The position numbers were made by a program, and so were the translations under genes. A DNA stretch of 40,912 bases from Streptomyces verrucosisporus. GTDB lineage: Bacteria > Actinomycetota > Actinomycetes > Streptomycetales > Streptomycetaceae. The stretch spans positions 1 through 40,912 of the forward strand of contig NZ_JADEYH010000037.1 in the NCBI RefSeq assembly GCF_017114865.1, written 5' to 3'. Under the pieces are notes generated by a model. That model saw only the letters and a list, made by a program, of their open reading frames with translations, was not told the origin of the DNA and searched no databases. Below, piece by piece: positions 15,915-23,432 of this stretch; position 1 is the stretch's first letter; the number at the start of each line of letters is the position of its first letter.

Positions 15915-16891
15915 ACCACGTCCCAGGGGCGCGGCGCGATGTGCGCTCCCGCCTCCTTCGGGTCTGGCCTCCCGGCCAGGCACCCGCCCGTCCCGCCCGC
16001 CTCGGCGCGCAGTACGGCCGTCGCGGTGGCCGCAAGGCGCCGGGCGGCCGGGTGGGGCGCCGCGGCGGGCCGTACGAAGGAGACCGGCCACCGCGGTGCG
16101 TCCGCGCCGAGAGGACGCCACAGGACACGGGGTTCCTTGCGGGCCACGGCCTCGTGGGCGAGTGCCACCCCGCGCCCGGCGATCACCAGGCCCGTCATCA
16201 CCTCGGGGCTCCCCGCGTGGACGATCCGGGACGGGCGCCAGCCCTGTGCCCGGCAGGCGTCGAGGGTGGCGTCGTACAGGCCGGGCGCGGCCCGCCGGGG
16301 AAAGATCACCAGCGGGCTGCCGCCGAGCGAGGCCAGGGGCAGCGGGCCCGGCCCCGCCGGCGGGGAGCCCCGGGGCAGGACGACGCCCAGTGGCAGAGCG
16401 GTGGCCGGTTCGCCCACCAGTCCGTCCGGTTCCGGCTCCACCGGGTGCTGGAGAAGCCCGGCGTCCAGCTCCCTCTCGGCCAGCAGCCGCACCTGCTCGG
16501 CGGTGCTCAGCTCCCCGGGCTCCACCAGTACGCCCGGGATCTCGGCGGCGAAGGCGGTCAGCATCCGGGCCAGTACGCGCCCGGGCAGCTCCGGCGGCAC
16601 CCCGATCCGCAGCGTTCCGTGTTCACCGCGGTGGGCGCGGGCGACCAGGGTCCGCATCCGCTCGGCCCGTGCCAGCAGATCCCCGGACTCGGCCAGCAGC
16701 GCCTCGCCCGCGGCGGTCAGCCGTACGCCGCGGGAGGTGCGGTCGAACAGCCGCGCGCCGAGCTCCTCCTCCAGCGCGCGGACGCTGCGGCTCAGCGGCG
16801 GCTGCGCCATGTGGAGCCGCTGAGCCGCCCGCCCGAAGTGCAGCTCCTCGGCGACCGCCCGGAAGTACCTCAGGTGCCGTAACAGGTCCAC
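15884..16891 (-). CDS. LysR-family transcription regulator with TTA codon
   Basis: A 335-residue LysR regulator. The N-terminal winged helix-turn-helix is clear (FRAVAEELHFGRAAQRLHMA, then QPPLSRSVRALEEELG), followed by a periplasmic-binding-protein-like effector domain. The GTG at 16889-16891 is chosen because the conserved LysR start (VDLLRHLRYF) begins there; upstream in-frame sequence is Arg-rich and not family-like. Codon 4 is TTA (16880-16882), so translation probably needs bldA tRNA and is tied to development. It is divergent from the Tat-exported metallo-hydrolase, with a palindrome between them, and is probably its regulator. Confidence 0.87.
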   Translation of the reverse strand: MDLLRHLRYFRAVAEELHFGRAAQRLHMAQPPLSRSVRALEEELGARLFDRTSRGVRLTAAGEALLAESGDLLARAERMRTLVARAHRGEHGTLRIGVPPELPGRVLARMLTAFAAEIPGVLVEPGELSTAEQVRLLAERELDAGLLQHPVEPEPDGLVGEPATALPLGVVLPRGSPPAGPGPLPLASLGGSPLVIFPRRAAPGLYDATLDACRAQGWRPSRIVHAGSPEVMTGLVIAGRGVALAHEAVARKEPRVLWRPLGADAPRWPVSFVRPAAAPHPAARRLAATATAVLRAEAGGTGGCLAGRPDPKEAGAHIAPRPWDVVYAVRRPEGG

Positions 16892-16898
16892 GCCGGGA

Positions 16899-16918
16899 CG
16901 ATACCGTTTCCGGTATCG
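16899..16918. promoter_or_regulatory. Palindrome in the LysR / metallo-hydrolase intergenic region
   Basis: CGATACCG-TTTC-CGGTATCG is a perfect inverted repeat with 8-nt arms, 7 nt upstream of the LysR start and 56 nt upstream of the divergent gene. The position and symmetry fit an autoregulatory LysR operator. Confidence 0.65.
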
Positions 16919-16974
16919 CCGGGAACGGTTTTCGATCTTGGACGGTCGGCCGTGACGCGTGCTCTGATCACGGC

Positions 16975-18003
16975 ATGCGACCGCTCTCCCGATCCTCACG
17001 TTCCTCCGCCGTGTCCCGGCGCGGCCTGCTCAGGCCCGCGGCGGCCGGTCTGGCCGCCGCGGGCCTGACCGCCTCCGTCCCGGCCGGCGCGGCGGCCCGT
17101 CCCTCCCGCTCCAAAGGCCCGGCTCGTCCCGAGCCGGGGAAGTCCGGCTTCCATCTGCGCTGGCTGGGCAACAACGGCTGGGAGATCCGCGTGGAGCGAC
17201 CCGGCTCCGCGCCCGCCACCGTGCTCGTGGACCCCTGGCTGACCCGCTTCCGCACCGGTACCTACTCCGAGCGGGGAGCCGACCCGAGGACGCCGGTGAC
17301 CGTCGACCGGGCCGCCGTCGACCGCCACCGGCTGCGCGCCGACCAGATCCTGGTCACCCACGGCCACTACGACCACATGCCCGACGTACCGCATCTGGCG
17401 GCCCGCACCGGTGCCACCGTGCTGGGTACCGAGAGCCACGCCAACATGATGCTGGCCCTCGCCGGGCCGCGGGAGCGGCGCGCCCTGGAGGAGCAGCTGT
17501 CGATGGTCCGCGGCGGCGAGCACATCCGCTTCGAGGGCTACTCCGTCCGGGTACTGCGCTCCCTGCACTCCATGCCCGGGCCGCGCGCCCGGGTTCCCTT
17601 CCCCGGTACCCGCCCCGGCGGCCCGCCGCCACGTCCCAGGACCATCGCCGACCTCGTCGAGGGCGAGACCCTGGCGTACGCGGTCACCAGCGAGGCCACC
17701 GGTTTCACCCTGGTCAACTTCGGCGGATCCAACTTCAGCGCCGCAGACCTGGCCGGACTCGCCCCGGACCTGGCGATGATCCAGCCCGGCGGCTCCACCG
17801 TGCACGACTACGTACCGCGCCTGCTGTCCTGCCTGGACCACCCGCCCTACGTCGTGCCCACCCACTGGGACGACTTCGACGAGCCGCTGGATGAACCGGC
17901 CGTGGACTGGGGCGGGCTGGAGGGCCTGCGTGAGGCGGTGGCCGGGGCGAGCCCGGGCGCGCGCTTCGTGGTCGTCGACCACCTGGAGACGTTCACGCCC
18001 TGA
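16975..18003 (+). CDS. Tat-exported metallo-beta-lactamase-fold hydrolase
   Basis: A 342-residue protein with a twin-arginine signal peptide (SRRGLL at residues 14-19, hydrophobic stretch, AGAAA cleavage region), so it folds in the cytoplasm with metal bound and is exported. The MBL metal site is seen as HGHYDH near residue 129, with further histidines in PTHWDDFDE and DHLETF. Family members include phosphodiesterase- and lactonase-like enzymes; the substrate cannot be told. No ribosome site precedes the ATG, so a leaderless transcript is possible. It is divergent from the TTA-containing LysR gene. Confidence 0.82.
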   Translation: MRPLSRSSRSSAVSRRGLLRPAAAGLAAAGLTASVPAGAAARPSRSKGPARPEPGKSGFHLRWLGNNGWEIRVERPGSAPATVLVDPWLTRFRTGTYSERGADPRTPVTVDRAAVDRHRLRADQILVTHGHYDHMPDVPHLAARTGATVLGTESHANMMLALAGPRERRALEEQLSMVRGGEHIRFEGYSVRVLRSLHSMPGPRARVPFPGTRPGGPPPRPRTIADLVEGETLAYAVTSEATGFTLVNFGGSNFSAADLAGLAPDLAMIQPGGSTVHDYVPRLLSCLDHPPYVVPTHWDDFDEPLDEPAVDWGGLEGLREAVAGASPGARFVVVDHLETFTP

Positions 18004-18027
18004 CACTCCCGGCCGCCGGCCGGGCGG

Positions 18028-18411
18028 TCAGCGGTCCCAGGCGGCCGTCGCCGCCGCGGCGGCGACGGGGTCGTCCGCCACGATGACGAGCCGGTGGTCG
18101 TGGTCGGAGTACAGGACCTCCACGGTCACCCCGGCGTCGGCCAGGGCTCGGGTGATCGCGCCGAGCTGTCCCGGGCGCTCCTGGTCCAGGCGCCGGGTGA
18201 GCACCTTCCGGCAGCCGGTCACCGGTATCCCGGCGGCCCGCAGCGCCGAGCACGCCGCCTCGCCGTCCCGGAACAGGAAGTGGGCCACCGGCCGGCCGCC
18301 GACGGTGAACACACCGCCGCCCTCCACGCTGACGCCCGCCGCGCCCAGCGTCTCCCCCACCGACGCCAGGGCGCCCCGCCCGTCGCCCGGTTCCACGGTC
18401 ACGTCGTACAT
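18028..18411 (-). CDS. ACT-domain protein
   Basis: A 127-residue protein made of two ACT-like halves (from YDVTVEPGDGRGALASVGE, and from QERPGQLGAITRALADAGV), small-molecule sensor folds that often bind amino acids. No enzyme domain is attached, so it may be a stand-alone regulator. The ATG has a very strong GAGAGGAGGGGG site. It lies downstream of the universal stress gene but is separated from it by a 17-bp hairpin, so it is probably its own unit. Its 3' end is convergent with the metallo-hydrolase gene. Confidence 0.78.
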   Translation of the reverse strand: MYDVTVEPGDGRGALASVGETLGAAGVSVEGGGVFTVGGRPVAHFLFRDGEAACSALRAAGIPVTGCRKVLTRRLDQERPGQLGAITRALADAGVTVEVLYSDHDHRLVIVADDPVAAAAATAAWDR

Positions 18412-18471
18412 CCGCGTCCCCCTCCTCTCGTGCGCCCGCCCGGGAGGCGTGGCGCCCACACGGCGATGCTG

Positions 18472-18511
18472 GGGCCGCGACCCTTCGGTGAGCGCCGAAG
18501 GGTCGCGGCCC
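18472..18511 (-). terminator. 17-bp perfect hairpin downstream of the universal stress gene
   Basis: The arms 18472-18488 and 18495-18511 are exact reverse complements (core GACCCTTCGG / CCGAAGGGTC) around a 6-nt loop. It begins 33 nt after the stop of the universal stress gene and is a strong candidate terminator between it and the ACT gene. Confidence 0.8.
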
Positions 18512-18543
18512 GGTGGTGCGCGCGCCGCGGCGGCGGGCGTCCG

Positions 18544-19434
18544 TCAGCCGAACGGAACGACGGCGACGGGCGCCTTGGAGTGGTGCATGACCGCGTGGGC
18601 GACCGGCCCGATGTGGAAGCCGATCGGCGAACGGCGGATGCGGCGGCCGACGACGACCAGCGAGGCGTCCTCGGAGGCCTCCGTCAGATGACGGGCGGCC
18701 CGGCCCACCACGGCCTGCGCCTTCACCTCCACGTCCGGGTACTTCTCCCGCCAGTGGCGCAGCGCCTCGGTCAGGTTGCGGGAGCTCTCCTGGGCCAGGT
18801 CGGTGGCCAGGCGGGGGTCGACGGCGATGGGGTCGACGCCGTAGACCAGCGGCGGGTTCCAGCCGTGGATGACCCGCAGCGCGGCGCCGCGCCGGGCGGC
18901 GGCGTCGAAGCCGAACTCGATGAGCTCGTCGGCCGGCCGGTACAGCTCCAGCCCCATGACGACGTCGCGGGGCGTGGCGGAGGGCTCCGCGCCCTCCGGT
19001 CCGCCCTCCTTCGACGTCTCGGCCCGCACCAGCACCACCGGGCACTTCACACGGGCGACGGTGGCCAGGCCGACGGAGCCGACCAGGAACCCGGCCACGG
19101 GCCCCAGGCCGCGGGTGCCGACGACCAGCACCTCGGCCTGCTCGGCGACCGCGGTCAGCACCTCGGGGGGACGGCCGGTGAGCTGGTCGGTGGTGATCTC
19201 CAGCTCCGGGTGGCGGCGGGCGAGGTCGTTCGCCGCCTCGCGCGGGATCCGCTGGGCCCAGTGCTGCCGGGTCTCGGGGTCGGCGAAGGAGTCCGGAGGG
19301 GTGAAGGGGTCGGGCTCCCGCACGTGGACGAGGCGCAGCGGCACCCCGCGCCGCGCCGCCTCCCGGGCCGCCCAGTCGGCGGCGGCCAGGCTCTCGGCGG
19401 AGCCGTCCACTCCCACGGTGACCGTACGTACCAT
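18544..19434 (-). CDS. Tandem-domain universal stress protein
   Basis: A 296-residue protein with two UspA domains. Each begins with a conserved strand (TVTVGVDGSAES; DVVMGLELYRPADE) and ends with the ATP-binding Gly motif region (VVGTRGLGPVAGFLVGSVG; VVGRRIRRSPIGFHIG). The second domain's motif is less canonical. Two-domain Usps are typical of the actinobacterial DosR/OsdR regulon. The ATG is preferred to the adjacent GTG because GGAGG lies 7 nt from it. A DosR-like box lies about 75 nt upstream. The probable role is hypoxia or dormancy survival. Confidence 0.92.
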   Translation of the reverse strand: MVRTVTVGVDGSAESLAAADWAAREAARRGVPLRLVHVREPDPFTPPDSFADPETRQHWAQRIPREAANDLARRHPELEITTDQLTGRPPEVLTAVAEQAEVLVVGTRGLGPVAGFLVGSVGLATVARVKCPVVLVRAETSKEGGPEGAEPSATPRDVVMGLELYRPADELIEFGFDAAARRGAALRVIHGWNPPLVYGVDPIAVDPRLATDLAQESSRNLTEALRHWREKYPDVEVKAQAVVGRAARHLTEASEDASLVVVGRRIRRSPIGFHIGPVAHAVMHHSKAPVAVVPFG

Positions 19435-19509
19435 CACAACACCTCCGTTGACGGGCGGCTCCGCGCCGCTTTCGTTTCCATGATCGCTCCGGGTACCCGC
19501 GTTCGGCAG

Positions 19510-19523
19510 GGGTCACTGGTCCC
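19510..19523. promoter_or_regulatory. DosR/OsdR-like box upstream of the universal stress gene
   Basis: GGGTCACTGGTCCC matches the outer symmetry of the known DosR 14-mer GGGACTWWAGTCCC at 10 of 14 positions. It is followed by a T-rich stretch and lies upstream of the minus-strand stress gene. It is the weakest of the five sites found. Confidence 0.45.
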
Positions 19524-19561
19524 TTTTCCGGGGCCCGACGTCCCGCGCGGCGGGGAAACGG

Positions 19562-19598
19562 CCGGCCCGCGGTGCCCCGGTGGGGCGCCGCGGGCCGG
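19562..19598 (-). terminator. Strong hairpin after the DoxX-like gene
   Basis: A 17-bp stem (CCGGCCCGCGG ... CCGCGGGCCGG, with one T/G wobble inside, then GCCCC/GGGGC) closes on a 3-nt loop. It lies 24 nt downstream of the DoxX-like stop on the minus strand. Confidence 0.75.
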
Positions 19599-19621
19599 TG
19601 GTCCGCCGCGGGGAGGCGGGC

Positions 19622-20257
19622 TCACCGCAGCCAGGGGAGGCTGCGGACCAGGGGAAGCCGGGCCCACCACCGGCCCAGCCCCCAGGTGTCGCCCGCCGCC
19701 ACGACCGCCAAGACGATCATGACGGCCGCGTACATCACGTGGTAGTTCACGACCGGGTTGGTCGACATGCTGGGGCTGCCGTCCGACAGGTGCCGGGCCG
19801 GGGGCCACTCCGCGGCCCACATCAGCGCCATCATCACGGTGCCGGCGACCGCCGTGAGCCGCAGTGCGACGCCGGCGGTCAGGGCGAGGCCGATGCCGAG
19901 CAGGCCGAGCATGAACAGCCAGTCCGCCCAGGCGGCCCCGGCGATGCCGTGGAAGAACGACTCCAGGGGGCCGGCGGCAACGCCGCTGAGGAAGCCCTTC
20001 GTGGGCGAGCCTCCCTCGGTCCAGGCCCGCTCGGCGGGGGTGGCGTAGCCCAGGCCGAAGGCCTTGTCCGCGAACGCCCACAGGAAGACGAACCCGGTCG
20101 CGAAGCGGACCCCGGCCAGGACGCGGGCCGCGGTCGACGCCGCCGGCACCACGGCCGTCGCGGCCGCCGTCCCACCGGACGCGGGTGCGGTCCGGGTGGT
20201 GCGCCGCACCGGGAGGTGGAACCCCCGGTGTCCGTGCGTGTGGCCGTGGACTGCCAT
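19622..20257 (-). CDS. DoxX-like membrane protein
   Basis: A 211-residue integral membrane protein with a His-rich N-terminus (HGHTHGHRGFH) and about four hydrophobic segments (VRFATGFVFLWAFADKAFGL; ADWLFMLGLLGIGLALTAGV; a third after it; YHVMYAAVMIVLAVVAAG). The pattern fits DoxX-type proteins linked to thiosulfate:quinone or redox functions. The ATG at 20255-20257 is favoured because AAGGGG lies 9 nt before it; an ATG 9 nt upstream has no room for a site. It is divergent from the cyclic-nucleotide-binding gene, with a DosR-like box between. A His-rich head might bind metal. Confidence 0.78.
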   Translation of the reverse strand: MAVHGHTHGHRGFHLPVRRTTRTAPASGGTAAATAVVPAASTAARVLAGVRFATGFVFLWAFADKAFGLGYATPAERAWTEGGSPTKGFLSGVAAGPLESFFHGIAGAAWADWLFMLGLLGIGLALTAGVALRLTAVAGTVMMALMWAAEWPPARHLSDGSPSMSTNPVVNYHVMYAAVMIVLAVVAAGDTWGLGRWWARLPLVRSLPWLR

Positions 20258-20359
20258 GTCGCTCATCCCCTTCGCGGAAATCCGGCCCGCCGTTCGGGCA
20301 CGTTCACACCGTCTCGCGACGGCGGCCCCGGCAGCAGGGGTCCGCGGGCCCGTGCGCGG

Positions 20360-20373
20360 GGGCCGAAAGTCCC
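20360..20373. promoter_or_regulatory. DosR/OsdR-like box between DoxX and cNMP genes
   Basis: GGGCCGAAAGTCCC, read on the other strand GGGACTTTCGGCCC, matches the DosR consensus at 12 of 14 positions. A further GTCCCC half site follows 12 nt on. Its position between divergent genes suggests it serves both. The remainder of this 300-nt gap shows no ORF I can support. Confidence 0.65.
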
Positions 20374-20558
20374 CTTCGAGGTCCCCGTACGGCCCCTGCC
20401 CCGGCGGGCCGGGAAATCCGACGATGACGATGAGGCACCACTTCCCGGTCGCGGGAGTACAACGGAACTAGAGGCAGCGGCGGCGGACCGCCACGGCACC
20501 CGTACCGGGAGCGGACGCCCGCGCGTACACCGCCCGCTCGGCACCAGGGAGGTCCGCC

Positions 20559-21020
20559 ATGATCGTCACAGCCAACAACCTGCTCGGGGCACTGCCCCCG
20601 GAGAACCGCGAACGACTGCTGGAACTCGCCCGCGAGGTCTCCTTCCCCGCCGGCGCCCGTATCTCCGAGGAAGGCCACCGGGCCGACCGGTTCTGGGTGA
20701 TCCGCACCGGCTCGGTCACCCTCGACATGCGGGTGCCCGGCCGCCGCCCCGCGGCGGTGGAGACCCTCTCCCACGGCGACCTGCTGGGCTGGTCCTGGCT
20801 CTTCCCGCCCTACACCTGGCAGCTGGGCGCCGAGGCGCTCAGCCCGGTGCGGGCCCTGGAGTTCGACGCCGCCCGGGTGCGGGAGCTGTGCGAGGCCGAT
20901 CCAGTGCTGGGGCGCGCGGTGGCCCTGCGGATGGCCGAGATCATCTCGCACCGGCTGCAGGCGGCCCGCACCCGGCTGCTGGACCTGTACGGGCCCTACG
21001 GCAGCGGCCCCATGCCGTGA
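20559..21020 (+). CDS. Stand-alone cyclic-nucleotide-binding domain protein
   Basis: A 153-residue protein consisting of a CAP/CRP-type nucleotide-binding beta-barrel (SFPAGARISEEGHRADRFWVI, LSHGDLLGWSWLFPP) and a C-helix, with no helix-turn-helix after it. It can therefore sense a ligand but not bind DNA alone; it may act through protein contacts. The ATG follows GGGAGG. The CBS gene starts 46 nt downstream, probably in the same transcript. Similar small genes occur in actinobacterial dormancy clusters. Whether it binds cAMP is unknown; the canonical Arg of the phosphate-binding cassette is not obvious. Confidence 0.82.
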   Translation: MIVTANNLLGALPPENRERLLELAREVSFPAGARISEEGHRADRFWVIRTGSVTLDMRVPGRRPAAVETLSHGDLLGWSWLFPPYTWQLGAEALSPVRALEFDAARVRELCEADPVLGRAVALRMAEIISHRLQAARTRLLDLYGPYGSGPMP

Positions 21021-21066
21021 CACGCGCCCGGGCACGCCACGGCAACGATTCTTCGAGGAGGGTCTC

Positions 21067-21786
21067 ATGGACGGTACGGACAGCACGGCCGGCGCGTTCG
21101 GCGCGTTCGGCGCGGACACCGGCGGCGGCGCGGACGGCGTGCCGCACGCCCCGCACACCGTCGGCGACGTGATGAGCCAGACCGTCGTCTCCATCGGGCG
21201 GGACGCCCCGTTCAAGCAGATCGTGATGACCATGGAGCAGTGGAAGGTCAGCGCTCTGCCGGTGCTGGAGGGCGAGGGCCGCGTCGTCGGCGTCGTCTCC
21301 GAGGCGGATCTGCTACCCAAGGAGGAGTTCCGGGACGGCGACCCCAGCCGCATGGAGCAGCTGCGGCGCCCCGAGGAGCTGGCCCGGGTGGGGGCGGTGA
21401 CCGCGGGCGAGCTGATGACGGCGCCGGCGGTCACCGTCCACGCCCGCGCCACCCTGGCCGAGGCGGCGCGCGTCATGGCGCGCCGGCGCGTCAAGCGGCT
21501 GCCCGTGACCGACGCCGACGGTCTGCTGGTCGGCGTCGTCAGCCGCGGGGACCTGCTGAAGGTCTTCCTGCGCCCGGACGAGGACATTGCCCGGGAGGTG
21601 CGCCGGGATGTCGTCGAGCCCCTCTTCCCCGGCGGTGGCCGGGGCGTGGGGGTGCGGGTGGCGGACGGTGTCGTGACCTTCACCGGCGAGATCCGCAACA
21701 CCGCCCTGGTTCCGGTGGCCGCCCGGATGGCGCGGTCGGTGGAGGGGGTGGTGGACGTCGGGTTCGACCTGGGGCGGTCCGCGTGA
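21067..21786 (+). CDS. CBS-CBS-BON domain protein
   Basis: A 239-residue protein with two CBS motifs (TVGDVMSQTVVSI to VVGVVSEADLLPKEE; TAGELMTAPAVTV to LVGVVSRGDLLKVF) that together form an adenosyl-nucleotide sensor module, followed by a C-terminal BON domain (GVGVRVADGVVTFTGEI). This architecture is common in DosR/OsdR-type regulons. The start follows GAGGAGG (21055-21061). It probably senses energy charge, by family knowledge. A hairpin follows its stop. Confidence 0.88.
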   Translation: MDGTDSTAGAFGAFGADTGGGADGVPHAPHTVGDVMSQTVVSIGRDAPFKQIVMTMEQWKVSALPVLEGEGRVVGVVSEADLLPKEEFRDGDPSRMEQLRRPEELARVGAVTAGELMTAPAVTVHARATLAEAARVMARRRVKRLPVTDADGLLVGVVSRGDLLKVFLRPDEDIAREVRRDVVEPLFPGGGRGVGVRVADGVVTFTGEIRNTALVPVAARMARSVEGVVDVGFDLGRSA

Positions 21787-21849
21787 GGTGAGCGGCCGGC
21801 GGCACGGCGGGCGTACCGGGGCGGCCGCCGGGACCGGGCGGCCGCGAGC

Positions 21850-21875
21850 TCCCGCCGCTCGCGTGGGCGGCGGGA
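21850..21875 (+). terminator. Hairpin after the CBS-BON gene
   Basis: TCCCGCCGC and GCGGCGGGA form a 9-bp perfect stem with an 8-nt loop, 63 nt after the CBS-BON stop and before the response regulator. Confidence 0.5.
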
Positions 21876-21962
21876 CCGTTGGACCCTGGCGCCGGACGGG
21901 CGGGGCGGGGCAGGATCATGGAGTGGGGTGCGTGCCCCTGACCGACGGCGTGAAGGATCCCT

Positions 21963-22667
21963 ATGACCCAGGCCCAGCAGTTCTCACCACAGGACCCGAT
22001 CCGGGTGTTCCTCCTCGACGACCACGAGGTGGTGCGGCGCGGCGTGCACGACATGCTGGACGCCGAGCCCGACATCGAGGTGGTCGGCGAGGCCGGCACG
22101 GCCGAGCAGGCCCTCGCGCGCGGCCCGGCCCTGCGCCCGCACGTGGCCGTGCTGGACGTGCGCCTGCCCGACGGCAACGGCATCGCCGTCTGCCGCGAGC
22201 TGCGCTCGCGGATGCCGGAGCTGGCCTGTCTGATGCTGACCTCGTTCGACGACGACGACGCGCTGCTGGACGCGATCATGGCCGGCGCCTCTGGCTACGT
22301 CCTCAAGCAGATCAAGGGCTCGGACCTGATCGCGGCCGTGCGCACCGTCGCCTCCGGGCAGTCCATGCTGGACCCGGCGACCACGGCGCGGCTGATGAAC
22401 AGCCTGCGGGTGCAGGACGCCGAGGAGCCCGCCGAGGAGCCGCAAGACGCCGCGCTGGCCTCGCTGACGCCCCGCGAGCGCGACATCCTGGCCCTGATCG
22501 GCGAGGGGATGACCAACCGGCAGATCGGTCGGCAGCTGTACCTGTCCGAGAAGACGGTCAAGAACAACATCTCCCGGCTGCTGGCCAAGCTGGGGGTGGA
22601 GCGGCGGGTCCAGGCCGCCGTCATCGCCACCCAGACCGCCCCGCAGGCCCCGCGGCAGCCGCACTGA
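21963..22667 (+). CDS. NarL/LuxR-family response regulator, DevR/OsdR-like
   Basis: A 234-residue response regulator. The receiver domain has the acidic pair Asp19-Asp20, the phosphoacceptor Asp65 in VLDVRLPDGNG and Lys115 in GYVLKQIKG. The C-terminal LuxR helix-turn-helix (LTPRERDILALIGEGMTNRQ to KTVKNNISRLLAKLGVERR) is very like mycobacterial DosR. The neighbours (Usp, CBS, DoxX, flavoprotein, nar) are the classical targets. No histidine kinase gene is adjacent, so it is an orphan in this window. The ATG has GAAGGA at 6 nt. It probably binds the GGGnC...CCC boxes listed here, by inference. Confidence 0.88.
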   Translation: MTQAQQFSPQDPIRVFLLDDHEVVRRGVHDMLDAEPDIEVVGEAGTAEQALARGPALRPHVAVLDVRLPDGNGIAVCRELRSRMPELACLMLTSFDDDDALLDAIMAGASGYVLKQIKGSDLIAAVRTVASGQSMLDPATTARLMNSLRVQDAEEPAEEPQDAALASLTPRERDILALIGEGMTNRQIGRQLYLSEKTVKNNISRLLAKLGVERRVQAAVIATQTAPQAPRQPH

Positions 22668-22702
22668 GCGGGGTGCGCGCGAGCGGTGGGCGCGTGCGGG
22701 GG

Positions 22703-22749
22703 CGGGGCCGCCCTGCCGGGCGGCGGGGGCGCCCGGCAGGCGGGCCCCG
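22703..22749 (+). terminator. Long imperfect hairpin after the response regulator
   Basis: CGGGGCCGCCCTGCCGGGC and GCCCGGCAGGCGGGCCCCG pair over 19 positions with two mismatches around a 9-nt loop, 36 nt after the regulator stop. Confidence 0.65.
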
Positions 22750-22768
22750 CCCGATTTCGCCCCGGATG

Positions 22769-22782
22769 GGGCCGACCGGCCC
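22769..22782. promoter_or_regulatory. DosR/OsdR-like box upstream of the flavoprotein gene
   Basis: GGGCCGACCGGCCC is a near-perfect palindrome 36 nt before the flavoprotein ATG, in a typical position for an activator at a promoter without a long leader. It shares GGGCCGA with the boxes at 20360 and 23328. Confidence 0.65.
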
Positions 22783-22817
22783 TATCCCCGCCCGGGCGGC
22801 GCGCGCACCATGGACGC

Positions 22818-23246
22818 ATGCACCGACACGACGGCTTCCGCGAACTCGACCGGCGGGAGTGCCTGGACCTGCTGGGACAGGTCCCTCTGGGACGCATCGT
22901 CTACACCGAGAACGCGCTGCCCGCCGTCCTCCCGGTCAACTTCTTCCTGGACCGCGACCAGGCCGTGGTCCTGCGCACCTCGGGTGCGTCCCGGATGGCC
23001 CGCGCGGTGGACGGCAGCGTGGTCGCCTTCGAGGTGGACCGGTTCGACGAGGCGACACGCTCGGGCCGGAGCGTGGTCGTCACCGGGCGTGCCTCGCTGG
23101 TGACCGATCCCGGTGAGGCCGAGCGGCTGGGCCGGTCCGGGCCGCTGTCCTGGGCCCCGGTCGAGGACGGGGTCCATGTGCGGATCGAGGCCGAGCTGGT
23201 GACCGGCCGGCTGCTGGAGGACGTCTCGCCCGCCGGGACCCTCTGA
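22818..23246 (+). CDS. Pyridoxamine 5'-phosphate oxidase-like flavin-binding protein
   Basis: A 142-residue split-barrel protein of the PNPOx-like family, which binds FMN, F420 or heme. It begins RELDRRECLDLLGQVPLGRI, followed by a strand typical of the family (LPAVLPVNFFLD) and GRASLVTDPGEAERL. Relatives are frequent members of DosR-type regulons in actinobacteria. No ribosome site is visible before the ATG, so leaderless or short-leader expression is likely. The DosR-like box lies just upstream. The actual cofactor and reaction are unknown. Confidence 0.82.
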   Translation: MHRHDGFRELDRRECLDLLGQVPLGRIVYTENALPAVLPVNFFLDRDQAVVLRTSGASRMARAVDGSVVAFEVDRFDEATRSGRSVVVTGRASLVTDPGEAERLGRSGPLSWAPVEDGVHVRIEAELVTGRLLEDVSPAGTL

Positions 23247-23327
23247 GCCTTTCGCCCCCGCGCGGGCGCCCTGGCCCTCCCGGCCGGGTCCTCATCCGGG
23301 CGCCCCGGCCGACCGACCCCGGGGCCA

Positions 23328-23341
23328 GGGCCGATCGGCCC
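23328..23341. promoter_or_regulatory. DosR/OsdR-like box upstream of narG copy 1
   Basis: GGGCCGATCGGCCC is a perfect 14-nt palindrome, 91 nt before the narG start. It is almost identical to the box at 22769. Confidence 0.65.
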
Positions 23342-23432
23342 TGTTCGGCCGCCGGGCCGGGGCTTTCCGGCCGGGCGGCGGGGGCTCTCCGGCCCCGGCC
23401 CGGCGGGCGGGGGGCCGCATAGCGTTCCGGCC

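Noticed and set aside
15884..16999. Longer start for the first LysR gene at 16999
   Set aside because: The extra 36 residues are Arg-rich, unlike LysR N-termini, and would cover the intergenic palindrome and the divergent promoter.
21925..21938. GGGGTGCGTGCCCC as a sixth DosR-like box upstream of the response regulator
   Set aside because: It has GGG/CCC ends but lacks the C at position 5 shared by all five accepted boxes, and GC-rich DNA gives many such ends.
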